Of a stretch of DNA of 14,370 bases, positions 1 through 6,770 are shown one piece after another (within the stretch, counting starts at the first letter, position 1; the number at the start of each line of letters is the position of its first letter). Source of the stretch: Caryophanales bacterium UBA7057 (GTDB taxonomy: Bacteria > Bacillota_I > Bacilli_A > RF39 > UBA660); assembly GCA_002493865.1 (NCBI GenBank), contig DLAC01000002.1:1-14370 (forward strand). The letters run 5' to 3'. The notes under the pieces were generated by a model, which was given only the letters and a program-made list of their open reading frames with translations, had not been told where the DNA came from and did no database searches. A program made the translations under genes and the position numbers.

Positions 1-1
1 A

Positions 2-328
2 TTTAATGAAGGAAGTTCTAAACGACTAGAAGATCTAATCGGGGAGGATCCAGTCATGAGTGAATATGTAAGTGATGCCTTAGATGCATCAGAGGAAGAA
101 GAAATCATTGGACTTTATGATAAAGAATTACACCAAGAGATGTTAAGAAACACAGAATTATATCATGCCGAAGAAAAAGGAAAAGAAGAAGGCCTAGAGG
201 AAGGAATTAGGAAAGAAAAAATAGAGATTGCAAAGTCTATGCTAAAGGAAAAATTAGATACTTCTCTAATTTCTAAGATTACAGGCTTATCGATTGAAGA
301 AATTAATAAGATTTCAGAGGCAAATTAA
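2..328 (+). CDS. Rpn family recombination-promoting nuclease/putative transposase, C-terminal fragment (5' end outside window)
   Basis: The reading frame is open from the first complete codon of the window, so the ATG at 56 is an internal Met and the real start lies upstream. About 108 residues are visible, ending at TAA. The text resembles the C-terminal tail of Rpn/PD-(D/E)XK nuclease-like proteins: a segment like RLEDLIGED, then IGLYDKELHQEMLRNTELY, a Lys/Glu/Gly-rich helix of the EEKGKEEGLEEG type, and a short terminal helix (SKITGLSIEEINKI) typical of the family's C-terminal tail. The catalytic PD-(D/E)XK core would lie upstream and cannot be seen. Rpn proteins are DNA endonucleases linked to RecA-independent recombination and often occur in many copies per genome. 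The family is assigned from remembered tail similarity only. No convincing plus-strand terminator follows. Confidence 0.7.
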   Translation, partial: FNEGSSKRLEDLIGEDPVMSEYVSDALDASEEEEIIGLYDKELHQEMLRNTELYHAEEKGKEEGLEEGIRKEKIEIAKSMLKEKLDTSLISKITGLSIEEINKISEAN

Positions 329-347
329 TATCTTAAAACTAATATCT

Positions 348-391
348 TAAAAATATAAACTATTGAAATAGTAACACTGAAACTAGTTTAT
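348..391 (-). terminator. Possible weak terminator of the 141-aa membrane protein gene
   Basis: Read on the minus strand, an 8-bp perfect inverted repeat (ATAAACTA at 384-391 and TAGTTTAT at 355-362) encloses a loop of about 21 nt and is followed by a run of five U. The stem is almost all A/U and the loop is large, so termination would be weak. It lies about 45 nt past the stop of the gene ending at 435, in the convergent gap with the Rpn fragment. Confidence 0.3.
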
Positions 392-434
392 CCTCTACAA
401 AATATAAAACATAATAAAAAAGAAGTTTATTCCA

Positions 435-860
435 TTACTTTCCCATAGTTTTAACTGAATTTCTTGTGATAACTTCTCCAAATTCATCAAAAGTTACTGT
501 TCCATCACTATGTTCTTTTCCATGAACAACAACTGGTAATGTATTAACATAAGTAATTATATTCTTATCACTATATCCTTTTACAGCAACACTTTCAATT
601 GTATATCCTTCGATTGGTTCTGTTTCATAATAAAATGAGTCCACTCTAGTTCTTTTAATTTGATGTTCTCCGGGTAAGAATTCTTTTGTAATTGTATCTC
701 CATCTTTATTAAAATCTTCAATCGTATCCGGAGTATCAATTACTTGCTCCTTAATATCTACAAACTGATAAGCAATAGCACCTACAATAAAAATACCAGC
801 TACTGAAAAAAATCCAATATCATTCAATTTTTCATGAATCTTTAAGTTTCTAATTTTCAT
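435..860 (-). CDS. Small single-pass membrane protein, unknown function (141 aa)
   Basis: I do not recognise this protein. A basic N-terminus (residues 1-13) precedes one hydrophobic helix at about 15-34. A polar domain of about 105 residues follows, with alternating beta-like segments (YTIESVAVKGYS, IITYVNTLPVVVHG, GTVTFDEFGEVITR). Positive-inside logic puts the N-terminus in the cytoplasm and the C-terminal domain outside. There is no lipobox Cys and no sorting motif. The ATG at 860 has an AAAGGGAA ribosome site about 11 nt upstream and a TATAAT box at 893-898. It lies directly downstream of the S41 protease gene, but a strong terminator separates them, so it is probably transcribed independently. 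The ORF is supported by length, SD and promoter rather than by homology. Confidence 0.7.
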   Translation of the reverse strand: MKIRNLKIHEKLNDIGFFSVAGIFIVGAIAYQFVDIKEQVIDTPDTIEDFNKDGDTITKEFLPGEHQIKRTRVDSFYYETEPIEGYTIESVAVKGYSDKNIITYVNTLPVVVHGKEHSDGTVTFDEFGEVITRNSVKTMGK

Positions 861-892
861 AAATCAAATTTCCCTTTCAAAGAATGATATAT

Positions 893-921
893 ATTATATT
901 ACAAAAGAAAAAAGAAGTAAA
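893..921 (-). promoter_or_regulatory. Promoter of the 141-aa membrane protein gene
   Basis: On the minus strand a consensus TATAAT occupies 898-893. A weak -35 (TTTACT, 921-916) sits 17 nt upstream, inside the arm of the preceding gene's terminator. There is no TG extension. The predicted RNA start is about 25 nt before the ATG. Confidence 0.5.
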
Positions 922-944
922 CAAAATCTATTTGCTTACTTCTT
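901..944 (-). terminator. Rho-independent terminator of the S41 protease gene, overlapping its 3' end
   Basis: On the minus strand, AAGAAGTAAGCAAA (944-931) pairs with TTTGTTTACTTCTT (925-912): 14 pairs including one G-U. The loop is 5 nt and holds part of the TAG stop codon. TTTTTTC-type U-rich sequence follows. The upstream arm is the last coding stretch of the protease, so stop codon and terminator are merged. Confidence 0.88.
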
Positions 945-2277
945 CTAGTGCTTTTTGTAGTTGATTATCATTTTCATCCTTTGGATCTAAAATATATTTC
1001 ATATCTAAATCAATAGGATGCGTTGGTGTTAATCCTTTTTCATTAATCCATGTTCCCTCAGGGGTTAGCCATTTTTGAATTGTATATTTTACAGTCGCTC
1101 CGCTTTCCAAAGTATAGGCTCTTTGAACGGTTCCCTTTCCATAAGAAGCACTACCCACTAAATAGGCACCATATGACTCATGTAAGGACGCTGCAAGAAT
1201 TTCAGAAGCAGAAGCACTTCCCTTATTAATTAAAACGGCGATTGGGTAATCTCTTTTCTCTTTAGACTCATCACGAATCTGCTCTACAATTCCTTTGGTA
1301 TCTAACTGATAAATCACTTTGCCCTTTTCTAAGAACATCGAAGCAATATCAGTAACTTTATTTAAATATCCCCCAGAATTTCCTCTCACATCAATGATAA
1401 GCCCATCTATTTTTTCCTTTTCTAATTCCTTCAATTTTTTAGAAAATTGTTCTTCTGTATTAGACGCAAAAACACTAATCGCAATATAGCCGATTTTCTT
1501 CTTGTTAACATCGAACGTTTTAATGGCTACAGACTCAATATCAATAGATTCCCTTTCTAACGTAAACTCTTTTAATTCTCCGTCTCTAAGAATCGTAATA
1601 TTTACTTTTTTCTCTGTTGACTTCTTAATCATTTCAGAAATCTCAGCCGTCGTCTTTTTAGTAACATCTTCGGCACCAATTTTTTGAATGATATCTCCTG
1701 CTTTTAACTTGGCTCTTTCTGCAGGTGAATTTTCAAAAACACGATATATAGATACATGTTCATTCTCATCTTGAACAATTTCTACTCCAACACCTTCATA
1801 CTTGCCTTCTACTTGTTCATTAAACTCATCAGTTTCTTCTTGATCCATATAAACAGAATACTTATCTCCTAAAAACTCAAGCATTCCTTTGATTCCAGCA
1901 TCTAATAATGCATCTTCATCTATTTTTTCATAATAATTTTTTTTAATATCATTATATGTATCAATAAACTCTTGATATTGACTGTTCTCCGCTCCATCTT
2001 TTGAAACGGCAGTTTGTTTATTTGTAAGTTTTACGACCGTTCCTCCAAAGAATCCGCCAATGATTAAAGTAATAATCATAATTAAAATGACTTCTAAATA
2101 ATTAAATCCTGTTTTCTTTTCAACGATCACTTCTCTAATTTCTTCTATTTTTTCATTTATTTCTTCTGCCTTTTCCTGTTGGTTTTTCTCATTTTTAGAT
2201 ACTGTTTTTGATTCTTTAGAAATAGTTTCATCTTCCTTACTAGTATCTAACTCATCATCCATTGTCTTTCTTGCCAT
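928..2277 (-). CDS. S41 family C-terminal processing peptidase (CtpA/CtpB-like), membrane anchored
   Basis: This is a serine protease with a Ser-Lys dyad that cleaves proteins near their C-termini outside the cytoplasmic membrane. In order along its 449 residues: a long, highly charged cytoplasmic tail rich in Lys/Glu (1-56), one membrane helix (about 59-82), a helical linker (100-150), a PDZ domain (about 155-240, with NSPAERAKLKAGDIIQKI), and the S41 core (about 260-425). By family alignment the catalytic Ser is S356 in NKGSASASE, with Lys K381 and Gln Q385 in YGKGTVQ, the spacing (+25 and +29) seen in CtpB and D1 processing protease. DGLIIDVRGNSGGYL (291-305) is the usual substrate-pocket strand. 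The ATG at 2277 follows a strong GAAGAGGTG ribosome site. Family members in Bacillota act in sporulation signalling or envelope turnover; nothing nearby fixes the substrate. The 56-residue charged N-terminal tail is longer than I expect for the family. Confidence 0.95.
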   Translation of the reverse strand: MARKTMDDELDTSKEDETISKESKTVSKNEKNQQEKAEEINEKIEEIREVIVEKKTGFNYLEVILIMIITLIIGGFFGGTVVKLTNKQTAVSKDGAENSQYQEFIDTYNDIKKNYYEKIDEDALLDAGIKGMLEFLGDKYSVYMDQEETDEFNEQVEGKYEGVGVEIVQDENEHVSIYRVFENSPAERAKLKAGDIIQKIGAEDVTKKTTAEISEMIKKSTEKKVNITILRDGELKEFTLERESIDIESVAIKTFDVNKKKIGYIAISVFASNTEEQFSKKLKELEKEKIDGLIIDVRGNSGGYLNKVTDIASMFLEKGKVIYQLDTKGIVEQIRDESKEKRDYPIAVLINKGSASASEILAASLHESYGAYLVGSASYGKGTVQRAYTLESGATVKYTIQKWLTPEGTWINEKGLTPTHPIDLDMKYILDPKDENDNQLQKALEEVSK

Positions 2278-2304
2278 GACACACCTCTTCTATACTTCTA
2301 TTTC

Positions 2305-2313
2305 ATTGTATCA
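2305..2313 (-). promoter_or_regulatory. Extended -10 promoter of the S41 protease gene
   Basis: TGATACAAT on the minus strand (2313-2305) lies 28 nt upstream of the ATG, in the 56-nt gap after the LicD gene. No good -35 is present. This suggests separate transcription, although readthrough from LicD is possible because no terminator is visible between the two genes. Confidence 0.45.
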
Positions 2314-2333
2314 TAATATATTCATTTTTAAAA

Positions 2334-3239
2334 TTAGTTTTGTTTTTTCTTACTTGTAGGTGTTTCTCCATGAAGATTAATATCCACAATATGTTTTGGA
2401 CTTCTTTTTTGAACAGGCCATGTTTCTTCCCATTCTTTTCCATTCCATTTTTTTAAACAGTTAGGCCCATACCACTCTGTCATCACTTTTTCTATATGAT
2501 TATATGAATAGTACTGTCTTCCTTCAAAATTATATTTTTTTAGAGGATATACATCTTCCTTTAAAAATACGGGCTCTTTTAAGAATTTTTCCCAAGGAAC
2601 AGAAATTGGTTGAGAAACGAACCGACTATTTTCATTCCTTCTAGAATATCGGTTAGAAAACCATCGAACAAATTTTTTTAAAGGGATTGGATTAATATGC
2701 AAATTATCAAATAATACAATAAATGGCATTACAATCTTAATCACAGTTCGGTTGATTTCATCAATCAGTTTATTCTCTGAAACATTATCATAAATAATGA
2801 CATCAACAAAAATTCCATCTCCTCTTTTACACCGATTCTTTAAAAGAAAATTAGCTTCTTCTATATACGTTCCACGTTTTCTCACCTTCATTGTAGGTCC
2901 AGAAATAGGATTATATTTTTTATCAATTTCATAACAATCAAAATAAAAATCTTTTCCCAGGTCTTTTTTCATCGCATCAATAAAACGAAGCCAATCCTTC
3001 CTTTGAATGGCAATATCCATATCATCATCCCAAGGAATAAATCCACCATAGTTACAAATACCTAAAGCACTTCCTGCAATCAAACAATACTCAATTTTAT
3101 TTTTCTCACAAACTCTATGAATTTCATCCATAATCGTTAATACTTCTAATTGTAATTCACGAACTGTAATCTTGCTTCCATCTGGAAACTCTTTTAAAAT
3201 ATAATCTTCTTTATTCTCAATATATTCTTTTTTACTCAT
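2334..3239 (-). CDS. LicD family phosphotransferase/nucleotidyltransferase-fold protein
   Basis: LicD-family enzymes transfer phosphocholine or related phosphodiester groups from a nucleotide donor onto teichoic acids, capsule or other surface glycans. They have a nucleotidyltransferase fold and act in the cytoplasm. The protein is 301 aa, normal for the family. The N-terminal region at 24-43 (VRELQLEVLTIMDEIHRVC) matches the usual 'LR.vQ...L.iL..i...C' opening. The hallmark block is at 56-75 (GSALG, then GGFIPWDDDMD), giving acidic metal ligands D71, D72, D73 and D75. The C-terminal part has the usual WYGP.....KWNGKEW region and a Lys-rich end. No membrane segment is predicted. The ATG at 3239 has an AGGAG site about 10 nt upstream. 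The glycan substrate cannot be told: there is no choline uptake or activation gene in the window. Confidence 0.92.
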   Translation of the reverse strand: MSKKEYIENKEDYILKEFPDGSKITVRELQLEVLTIMDEIHRVCEKNKIEYCLIAGSALGICNYGGFIPWDDDMDIAIQRKDWLRFIDAMKKDLGKDFYFDCYEIDKKYNPISGPTMKVRKRGTYIEEANFLLKNRCKRGDGIFVDVIIYDNVSENKLIDEINRTVIKIVMPFIVLFDNLHINPIPLKKFVRWFSNRYSRRNENSRFVSQPISVPWEKFLKEPVFLKEDVYPLKKYNFEGRQYYSYNHIEKVMTEWYGPNCLKKWNGKEWEETWPVQKRSPKHIVDINLHGETPTSKKKQN

Positions 3240-3261
3240 CTACCATACACTCCTATATCTC

Positions 3262-3270
3262 ATTATATCA
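3262..3270 (-). promoter_or_regulatory. Extended -10 promoter of the LicD gene
   Basis: On the minus strand TGATATAAT (3270-3262) gives a consensus -10 with a TG extension, 22 nt before the ATG. The region where a -35 would sit (about 3285-3290) has no TTGACA-like match. Confidence 0.55.
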
Positions 3271-3341
3271 AAAAATAAAAATCTTGAGGGAAAAAGTCAA
3301 TGCAAAAAATAAACTCTATATTTTTATCATCTAATATTTCT

Positions 3342-4547
3342 CTACTTATCTTCCCGCACAAATTTTTTATTCAAAACAACCGTTATTACGCAATTCTCTA
3401 AAAAAGAATCTGTCATAATCAACTGTCCATGAAACTTACCATGATTACCAAAACTATTATCCACCTTAAATTGCCGAACTTCATTCCCAACTACCAAGGC
3501 ACCAGTAATACACATCGCATGATCATAGTTAATCATATCTAATAACATTCTTTCCCTTTTGGAAAGTTTTTTAATTTCTAATAAACCATAAACATCATAA
3601 AAATTAGAATCTAAGATATTCATATCATAATCGAGAGTTGTAGATTCTTCTGAAGAAAACCAAACACTAATTCCTTGATGTAATTGCCTAACAATTGCTT
3701 CTTTCATTTTTTGAATTGGTAAATGTATTATCTTCTCAGGATTTAAATAAATATCTGGAATAAAGGAATAACTGCTACATAATACTTCTTTTGAAAAAGG
3801 AGTCACCGTAATATAATCCTCTAAGAAATCCCCTAAATATTTTTCCTTAAACTGAAGAGGAGTCATCATATCTTCCTGAAATTTAAAATGAAGAGGAGGA
3901 TTTCCATAGACTTTTGAAAGAAATTCAAAAACACCATACATAAACTCCCCCTTCCACGAAATTTTCTCTTCCCTACTCATAGAAATGAAAGAAACTAAAT
4001 CTGCCTTTATTTTATTCCTTAACAACTCAATCGTAAGAGAATCATTATAATACTCACCTACTTCATTCATTTCGCTAGATAATACCAATCCATATTTATC
4101 TACAATCTCTTTACAAAAGTGAAATGTCCCAAAACTCCCAATATACTGGTTTACTTTTTGATTGATTTCCTCGAGTGATATAGAGTTTAACTGAATCAAT
4201 TGATTATATAAAGCATTGGCTTTTTCAAATTTATCAAAAAAGTTAATATAGTTAGAAGAAAAATCAAGAGAATTTACATCTAATTTTGAATGATTTCGTA
4301 AAATATCCTTCACTACTCTAAGAAAGGCATAAGTATTACACTGATGACTGCCTAATTGATCATAGATTTTAACTTCTGGGGTTTCTATATTAAATTCAAA
4401 ACGAAACTCTTCTTTCTTTTCTTCATCAATACTGGACTTTAAAATTCCAACTTCCTTAATTTTACTTTCAATTTCTAAGTTTTTGGGATTCGTTCTATAA
4501 CGGTCACTAAAATATAGAATATCCTCTAGTTCCAATTCCTTTTTCAT
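3342..4547 (-). CDS. Divergent C1B cysteine peptidase (aminopeptidase C/bleomycin hydrolase-like)
   Basis: A papain-fold cytosolic aminopeptidase of the PepC/bleomycin hydrolase type is the best fit. Numbering from the ATG at 4547 (401 aa): Gln64, nucleophile Cys70 (QLGSHQCNTYAF), His343 (YDHAMCITGA) and Asn364 (VDNSFGNHG). The Gln-to-Cys spacing of six matches PepC. Other PepC-like stretches in order are YGNPPLHFKF, MTPLQFKEKYLG, PIQKMKEAIVRQL then GISVWFSS, and a terminal MTDSFLEN...VVLNKKFV. The family is usually about 440-450 aa, so this one is slightly short. The Trp that normally follows the catalytic Cys is Asn, and the NSWG motif reads NSFG, so it is a divergent branch. An in-frame TTG at 4568 falls inside the -10 box; the ATG at 4547 has AGGTGA 7 nt upstream and is the better start. 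PepC enzymes trim peptides from the N-terminus for amino-acid recycling; activity here is inferred. Confidence 0.85.
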   Translation of the reverse strand: MKKELELEDILYFSDRYRTNPKNLEIESKIKEVGILKSSIDEEKKEEFRFEFNIETPEVKIYDQLGSHQCNTYAFLRVVKDILRNHSKLDVNSLDFSSNYINFFDKFEKANALYNQLIQLNSISLEEINQKVNQYIGSFGTFHFCKEIVDKYGLVLSSEMNEVGEYYNDSLTIELLRNKIKADLVSFISMSREEKISWKGEFMYGVFEFLSKVYGNPPLHFKFQEDMMTPLQFKEKYLGDFLEDYITVTPFSKEVLCSSYSFIPDIYLNPEKIIHLPIQKMKEAIVRQLHQGISVWFSSEESTTLDYDMNILDSNFYDVYGLLEIKKLSKRERMLLDMINYDHAMCITGALVVGNEVRQFKVDNSFGNHGKFHGQLIMTDSFLENCVITVVLNKKFVREDK

Positions 4548-4554
4548 ACCATGT

Positions 4555-4576
4555 TCACCTAATAACAATTATAGCA
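4555..4576 (-). promoter_or_regulatory. Extended -10 promoter and SD that fix the C1B peptidase start
   Basis: On the minus strand TGCTATAAT spans 4576-4568 and the SD AGGTGA spans 4560-4555, with the ATG at 4547. RNA would start at about 4561, leaving a leader of about 14 nt. This rules out the upstream in-frame TTG at 4568-4566, which overlaps the -10 box. No -35 consensus is present. Confidence 0.6.
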
Positions 4577-4658
4577 TGCAGAATATGAAACTAAAAGATT
4601 TAAGTAATTGGAGTTTTTATTTTTAAGATAATGAGAGCATTAGAAAATATCTAAAGTA

Positions 4659-5519
4659 TTAAATTGGGTTCACGTGAATAATTGCCTTTTGTACTGAATC
4701 CATTTTTCTGACAATAATATCCTCAAGTTTATCAGCAATTTCATGACTGTCTTTTGTAGGCATCTTCCCATCCACATAAATAGTTAAAACTACAATATAA
4801 TGATATCCAATAGGCACAGAATAAATTTCATCTATTTTCTTAATTTTCTTATTTTCTAAGGCAATCTTTCGAAGAAAATCTTTCTTTTCCTGAGTTAGAG
4901 AAGCATCCATTAAAACACGATAACTTTCAATAAATATTTGAATCCCTGTATAAAAAATCCAAGCAGAGATAAAAAATCCAATAATTCCATCTACCCAATA
5001 AATTCCATAGTAACTGAGTACAATCGAAAGCATTGTAAAAGCGGTAATAATACAGTCATTTCTATGATCACACATATTTGATTCGACTAAAATATTATGA
5101 TGTTTTTTATAAACTTTTTTTGTGTAAATATAAAGTACTAATTTTACTAAAATAGTAAGAACACAGACAACCAATAAGGGAATGGAAAAAATAACCACAT
5201 TTTTTTCTAAAATTGAAGAAAAAGAATCCCATAATAATTTTAAAGAAAGTCCCATCATGGATAAACTAATTAGAAATGAAAAAATATATTCAGCCTTCCC
5301 ATGACCAAAATTATGATCTTCATCTTCAGGAACATTCGCAATTTTATTTCCAATTGTAGTCATTAATGAAGCAAAAATATCACTTGCACTATTAAAAGTA
5401 TCCGCAATCATGGATTGACTATGACTAATAAATCCAACCATCGCTTTAATAATTAATAAAAATAAATTTCCTAAAATTCCAAAAACTCCTACTTTTTGTG
5501 TTTCTTCATAACGACCCAT
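4659..5519 (-). CDS. Cation diffusion facilitator (CDF) transporter, Mn2+-type metal-site pattern
   Basis: This is a proton-coupled divalent-cation exporter of the cytoplasmic membrane. It has 286 aa, six predicted helices (about 10-30, 35-57, 79-100, 108-132, 155-172, 175-198) and a cytosolic C-terminal dimerisation/metal domain (about 205-286). HNFGHGKAEY at 69-78 is the family signature. The TM2 site is N43-x3-D47, after the conserved D40 of IADTFNSASD. The TM5 site is D151-x3-D155 (CDHRND). Zn-type members such as FieF carry DxxxD in TM2 and HxxxD in TM5, whereas Mn exporters such as MntE carry NxxxD and DxxxD, so Mn2+ (possibly Fe2+) export is the favoured inference. The ATG at 5519 has AAAGGA 8 nt upstream and an extended -10 at 5550-5558. 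It has its own promoter and no metal regulator gene is adjacent. Confidence 0.93.
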   Translation of the reverse strand: MGRYEETQKVGVFGILGNLFLLIIKAMVGFISHSQSMIADTFNSASDIFASLMTTIGNKIANVPEDEDHNFGHGKAEYIFSFLISLSMMGLSLKLLWDSFSSILEKNVVIFSIPLLVVCVLTILVKLVLYIYTKKVYKKHHNILVESNMCDHRNDCIITAFTMLSIVLSYYGIYWVDGIIGFFISAWIFYTGIQIFIESYRVLMDASLTQEKKDFLRKIALENKKIKKIDEIYSVPIGYHYIVVLTIYVDGKMPTKDSHEIADKLEDIIVRKMDSVQKAIIHVNPI

Positions 5520-5549
5520 AATTCCATATCCTTTCTAAACTGTTCTTTC

Positions 5550-5558
5550 ATTATAACA
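5550..5558 (-). promoter_or_regulatory. Extended -10 promoter of the CDF transporter gene
   Basis: TGTTATAAT on the minus strand (5558-5550), 30 nt before the ATG, with no clear -35. I see no inverted repeat at the promoter that would suggest a metal-responsive operator. Confidence 0.55.
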
Positions 5559-5582
5559 TAATTTAGAAAAAAGGAAAGAAAC

Positions 5583-5654
5583 TTTAACTTACGATTAGAA
5601 TCATTCATAATAAAAGCAAGCTAGAGAAATAAGCTTGCTAAAACGTAGGTTAAA
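5583..5654. repeat. Nested inverted repeat between the CDF and four-helix membrane protein genes
   Basis: The outer arms are TTTAACTTACG (5583-5593) and CGTAGGTTAAA (5644-5654), 11 positions with one mismatch that is a G-U pair in a plus-strand transcript. They enclose perfect inner arms AGCAAGCT (5615-5622) and AGCTTGCT (5632-5639). The whole element is 72 nt. The inner hairpin alone is enough for termination; the role of the outer arms is unknown. Confidence 0.65.
5605..5639 (-). terminator. Rho-independent terminator of the four-helix membrane protein gene
   Basis: On the minus strand the perfect 8-bp stem AGCAAGCT/AGCTTGCT with a 9-nt loop is followed by UUUUAUU. It lies 29 nt past the TAA at 5668 and before the CDF promoter. 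Confidence 0.75.
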
Positions 5655-5667
5655 ATAATTAGATTTT

Positions 5668-6522
5668 TTATGATGCACTTTCTTGTTCTTCAGGTAAAGT
5701 AGAATCTTTTTTCTTCTTCATGATAAGCTTTGGAATTATCATATAAAGTACAATAGAAATAATTCCTAGGGCAATCAGAATATAACCGTTCATATTTAAA
5801 GAGAATAGTGAAATCCCTAAATCCTCTTCATCGATTAAACTTAATAAAGCATTGAATAAGAATGGAAGAATAACCCCCACAATAATTCCTGAAGCAAGTA
5901 ATGATCCGCCAAAATTAGATAACCATTTGTAATAACTCTTTTTCAGTAATGCAATTAAAATTAAAGCAACGATAATTAAAACAATAATTCCTACTTTCAT
6001 ACTTCCACTTGTTAAAGATTTATATGTCTTTAACACCCCTCTTGTACTACTTGGTAAATCTTCTTTGACATCCTGAATTGTATCATTTACAAGATTGTTA
6101 ATTTCCTCACTAGAGGCAATAGAATTTAACTCTTCCCTTTGCTCTTCAGTAATCGTAACTCCATGATCATTGAGTATTTTTTCGCCTTCGTCGATCAGTC
6201 CATTTAATTCTTTAGAAACATCAATTCTCCCTGTAGAGCCATCACTACTTAAAATATCTAAGGCCTGGTCAAAATACTGATCCATCATCTGTTTAATTTC
6301 AGGATTATTTTGAATGGTATCTTTTACCTCATCAATCACTTCATCTGAAATATCACTTGCACTATTTTCTACGATTGTACTCACTACATGATCCGTAAGT
6401 TCCTTTTTCATCATGGTATCTGCAGTATGAATGATGACACCCTTAACACTTAAAAGTAAAGTAAATGCCATTAATAATACAGTAATCCAAACTGTCAAAA
6501 TTCCTCTTAGAAAACCTTTCAT
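5668..6522 (-). CDS. Four-helix membrane protein with a large extracellular acidic helical domain, unknown function
   Basis: I do not recognise a named family. Numbering from the ATG at 6522 (284 aa): helix 1 at about 7-31, a soluble region at 35-172, helices at about 174-193, 203-228 and 244-267, then a basic stretch (KLIMKKKKK) and a short acidic tail. The basic residues near helix 1 and after helix 4 place both ends in the cytoplasm, so the acidic, helix-rich region of about 140 residues, including a TITEEQREEL segment, faces outward. A GTG at 6534 is in frame but forms part of the SD (GTGAGG, 6534-6529); the ATG six nt later is the better start. An extended -10 (TGATATAGT) is at 6552-6544. 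The gene is flanked by its own promoter and terminator, so it is monocistronic. Confidence 0.8.
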   Translation of the reverse strand: MKGFLRGILTVWITVLLMAFTLLLSVKGVIIHTADTMMKKELTDHVVSTIVENSASDISDEVIDEVKDTIQNNPEIKQMMDQYFDQALDILSSDGSTGRIDVSKELNGLIDEGEKILNDHGVTITEEQREELNSIASSEEINNLVNDTIQDVKEDLPSSTRGVLKTYKSLTSGSMKVGIIVLIIVALILIALLKKSYYKWLSNFGGSLLASGIIVGVILPFLFNALLSLIDEEDLGISLFSLNMNGYILIALGIISIVLYMIIPKLIMKKKKDSTLPEEQESAS

Positions 6523-6543
6523 AATAAACCTCACTTTCTTTTT

Positions 6544-6552
6544 ACTATATCA
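6544..6552 (-). promoter_or_regulatory. Extended -10 promoter of the four-helix membrane protein gene
   Basis: TGATATAGT on the minus strand (6552-6544) lies about 22 nt before the ATG at 6522 and 31 nt past the tRNA-Leu 3' end. No -35 match is seen. Confidence 0.5.
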
Positions 6553-6582
6553 AAAAGCCATAATATGGATTTCATATCAAAA

Positions 6583-6668
6583 TGGTGTGAGAAAGGAGAC
6601 TTGAACTCCCACAGTCATATGACCACTACCCCCTCAAAGTAGCGCGTCTACCATTCCGCCATTCTCAC
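6583..6668 (-). tRNA. tRNA-Leu (anticodon GAG)
   Basis: On the minus strand the 7-bp acceptor GTGAGAA pairs with TTCTCAC, followed by discriminator A and encoded CCA (6585-6583). The anticodon stem CTACT/GGTAG holds loop TTGAGGG, giving GAG, which reads CUU/CUC Leu codons. The long variable arm (TGGTCATATGACTGT, with a GTCA/TGAC stem) is the class II hallmark of Leu tRNA. The T arm is GGGAG-TTCAAGT-CTCCT. The D-loop (GAATGGTAGAC) has only one residue between the AA and the GG. Confidence 0.96.
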
Positions 6669-6698
6669 ATAAAAATGTCTTCTTTCTTAAACATTAAT

Positions 6699-6707
6699 AT
6701 TATAACA
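6699..6707 (-). promoter_or_regulatory. Extended -10 promoter of tRNA-Leu
   Basis: TGTTATAAT on the minus strand (6707-6699), about 30 nt upstream of the mature tRNA 5' end. The -35 region matches poorly. Confidence 0.55.
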
Positions 6708-6730
6708 CAAAATGAAAATGATAGATAGAC

Positions 6731-6763
6731 AAAAGAAAAAAGACTTTATTTAAAAAGCCTTTT
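6731..6763 (-). terminator. Rho-independent terminator of the 793-aa protein gene
   Basis: On the minus strand AAAAGGCTTT (6763-6754) pairs with AAAGTCTTTT (6747-6738): ten pairs with one G-U and a 6-nt loop, followed by a U run ending TTTTTTC. It starts 8 nt past the stop at 6771. Confidence 0.82.
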
Positions 6764-6770
6764 CAATATG

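Noticed and set aside
56..58. ATG at 56 as the start of a 90-aa gene
   Set aside because: The frame is open to the window edge and upstream residues fit the Rpn-family tail, so it is an internal Met.
1502..1687. Plus-strand open frame opposite the S41 protease
   Set aside because: It lies wholly inside a well supported gene on the other strand and has no SD or recognisable content. Similar frames opposite the 793-aa, coiled-coil, GRAM-like and beta-helix genes were rejected for the same reason.
4548..4568. TTG at 4568 as start of the C1B peptidase
   Set aside because: The codon overlaps the -10 box, so it would lie upstream of the transcript. The ATG at 4547 has a proper SD.
6523..6534. GTG at 6534 as start of the four-helix membrane protein
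   Set aside because: The GTG forms part of the SD for the ATG at 6522.
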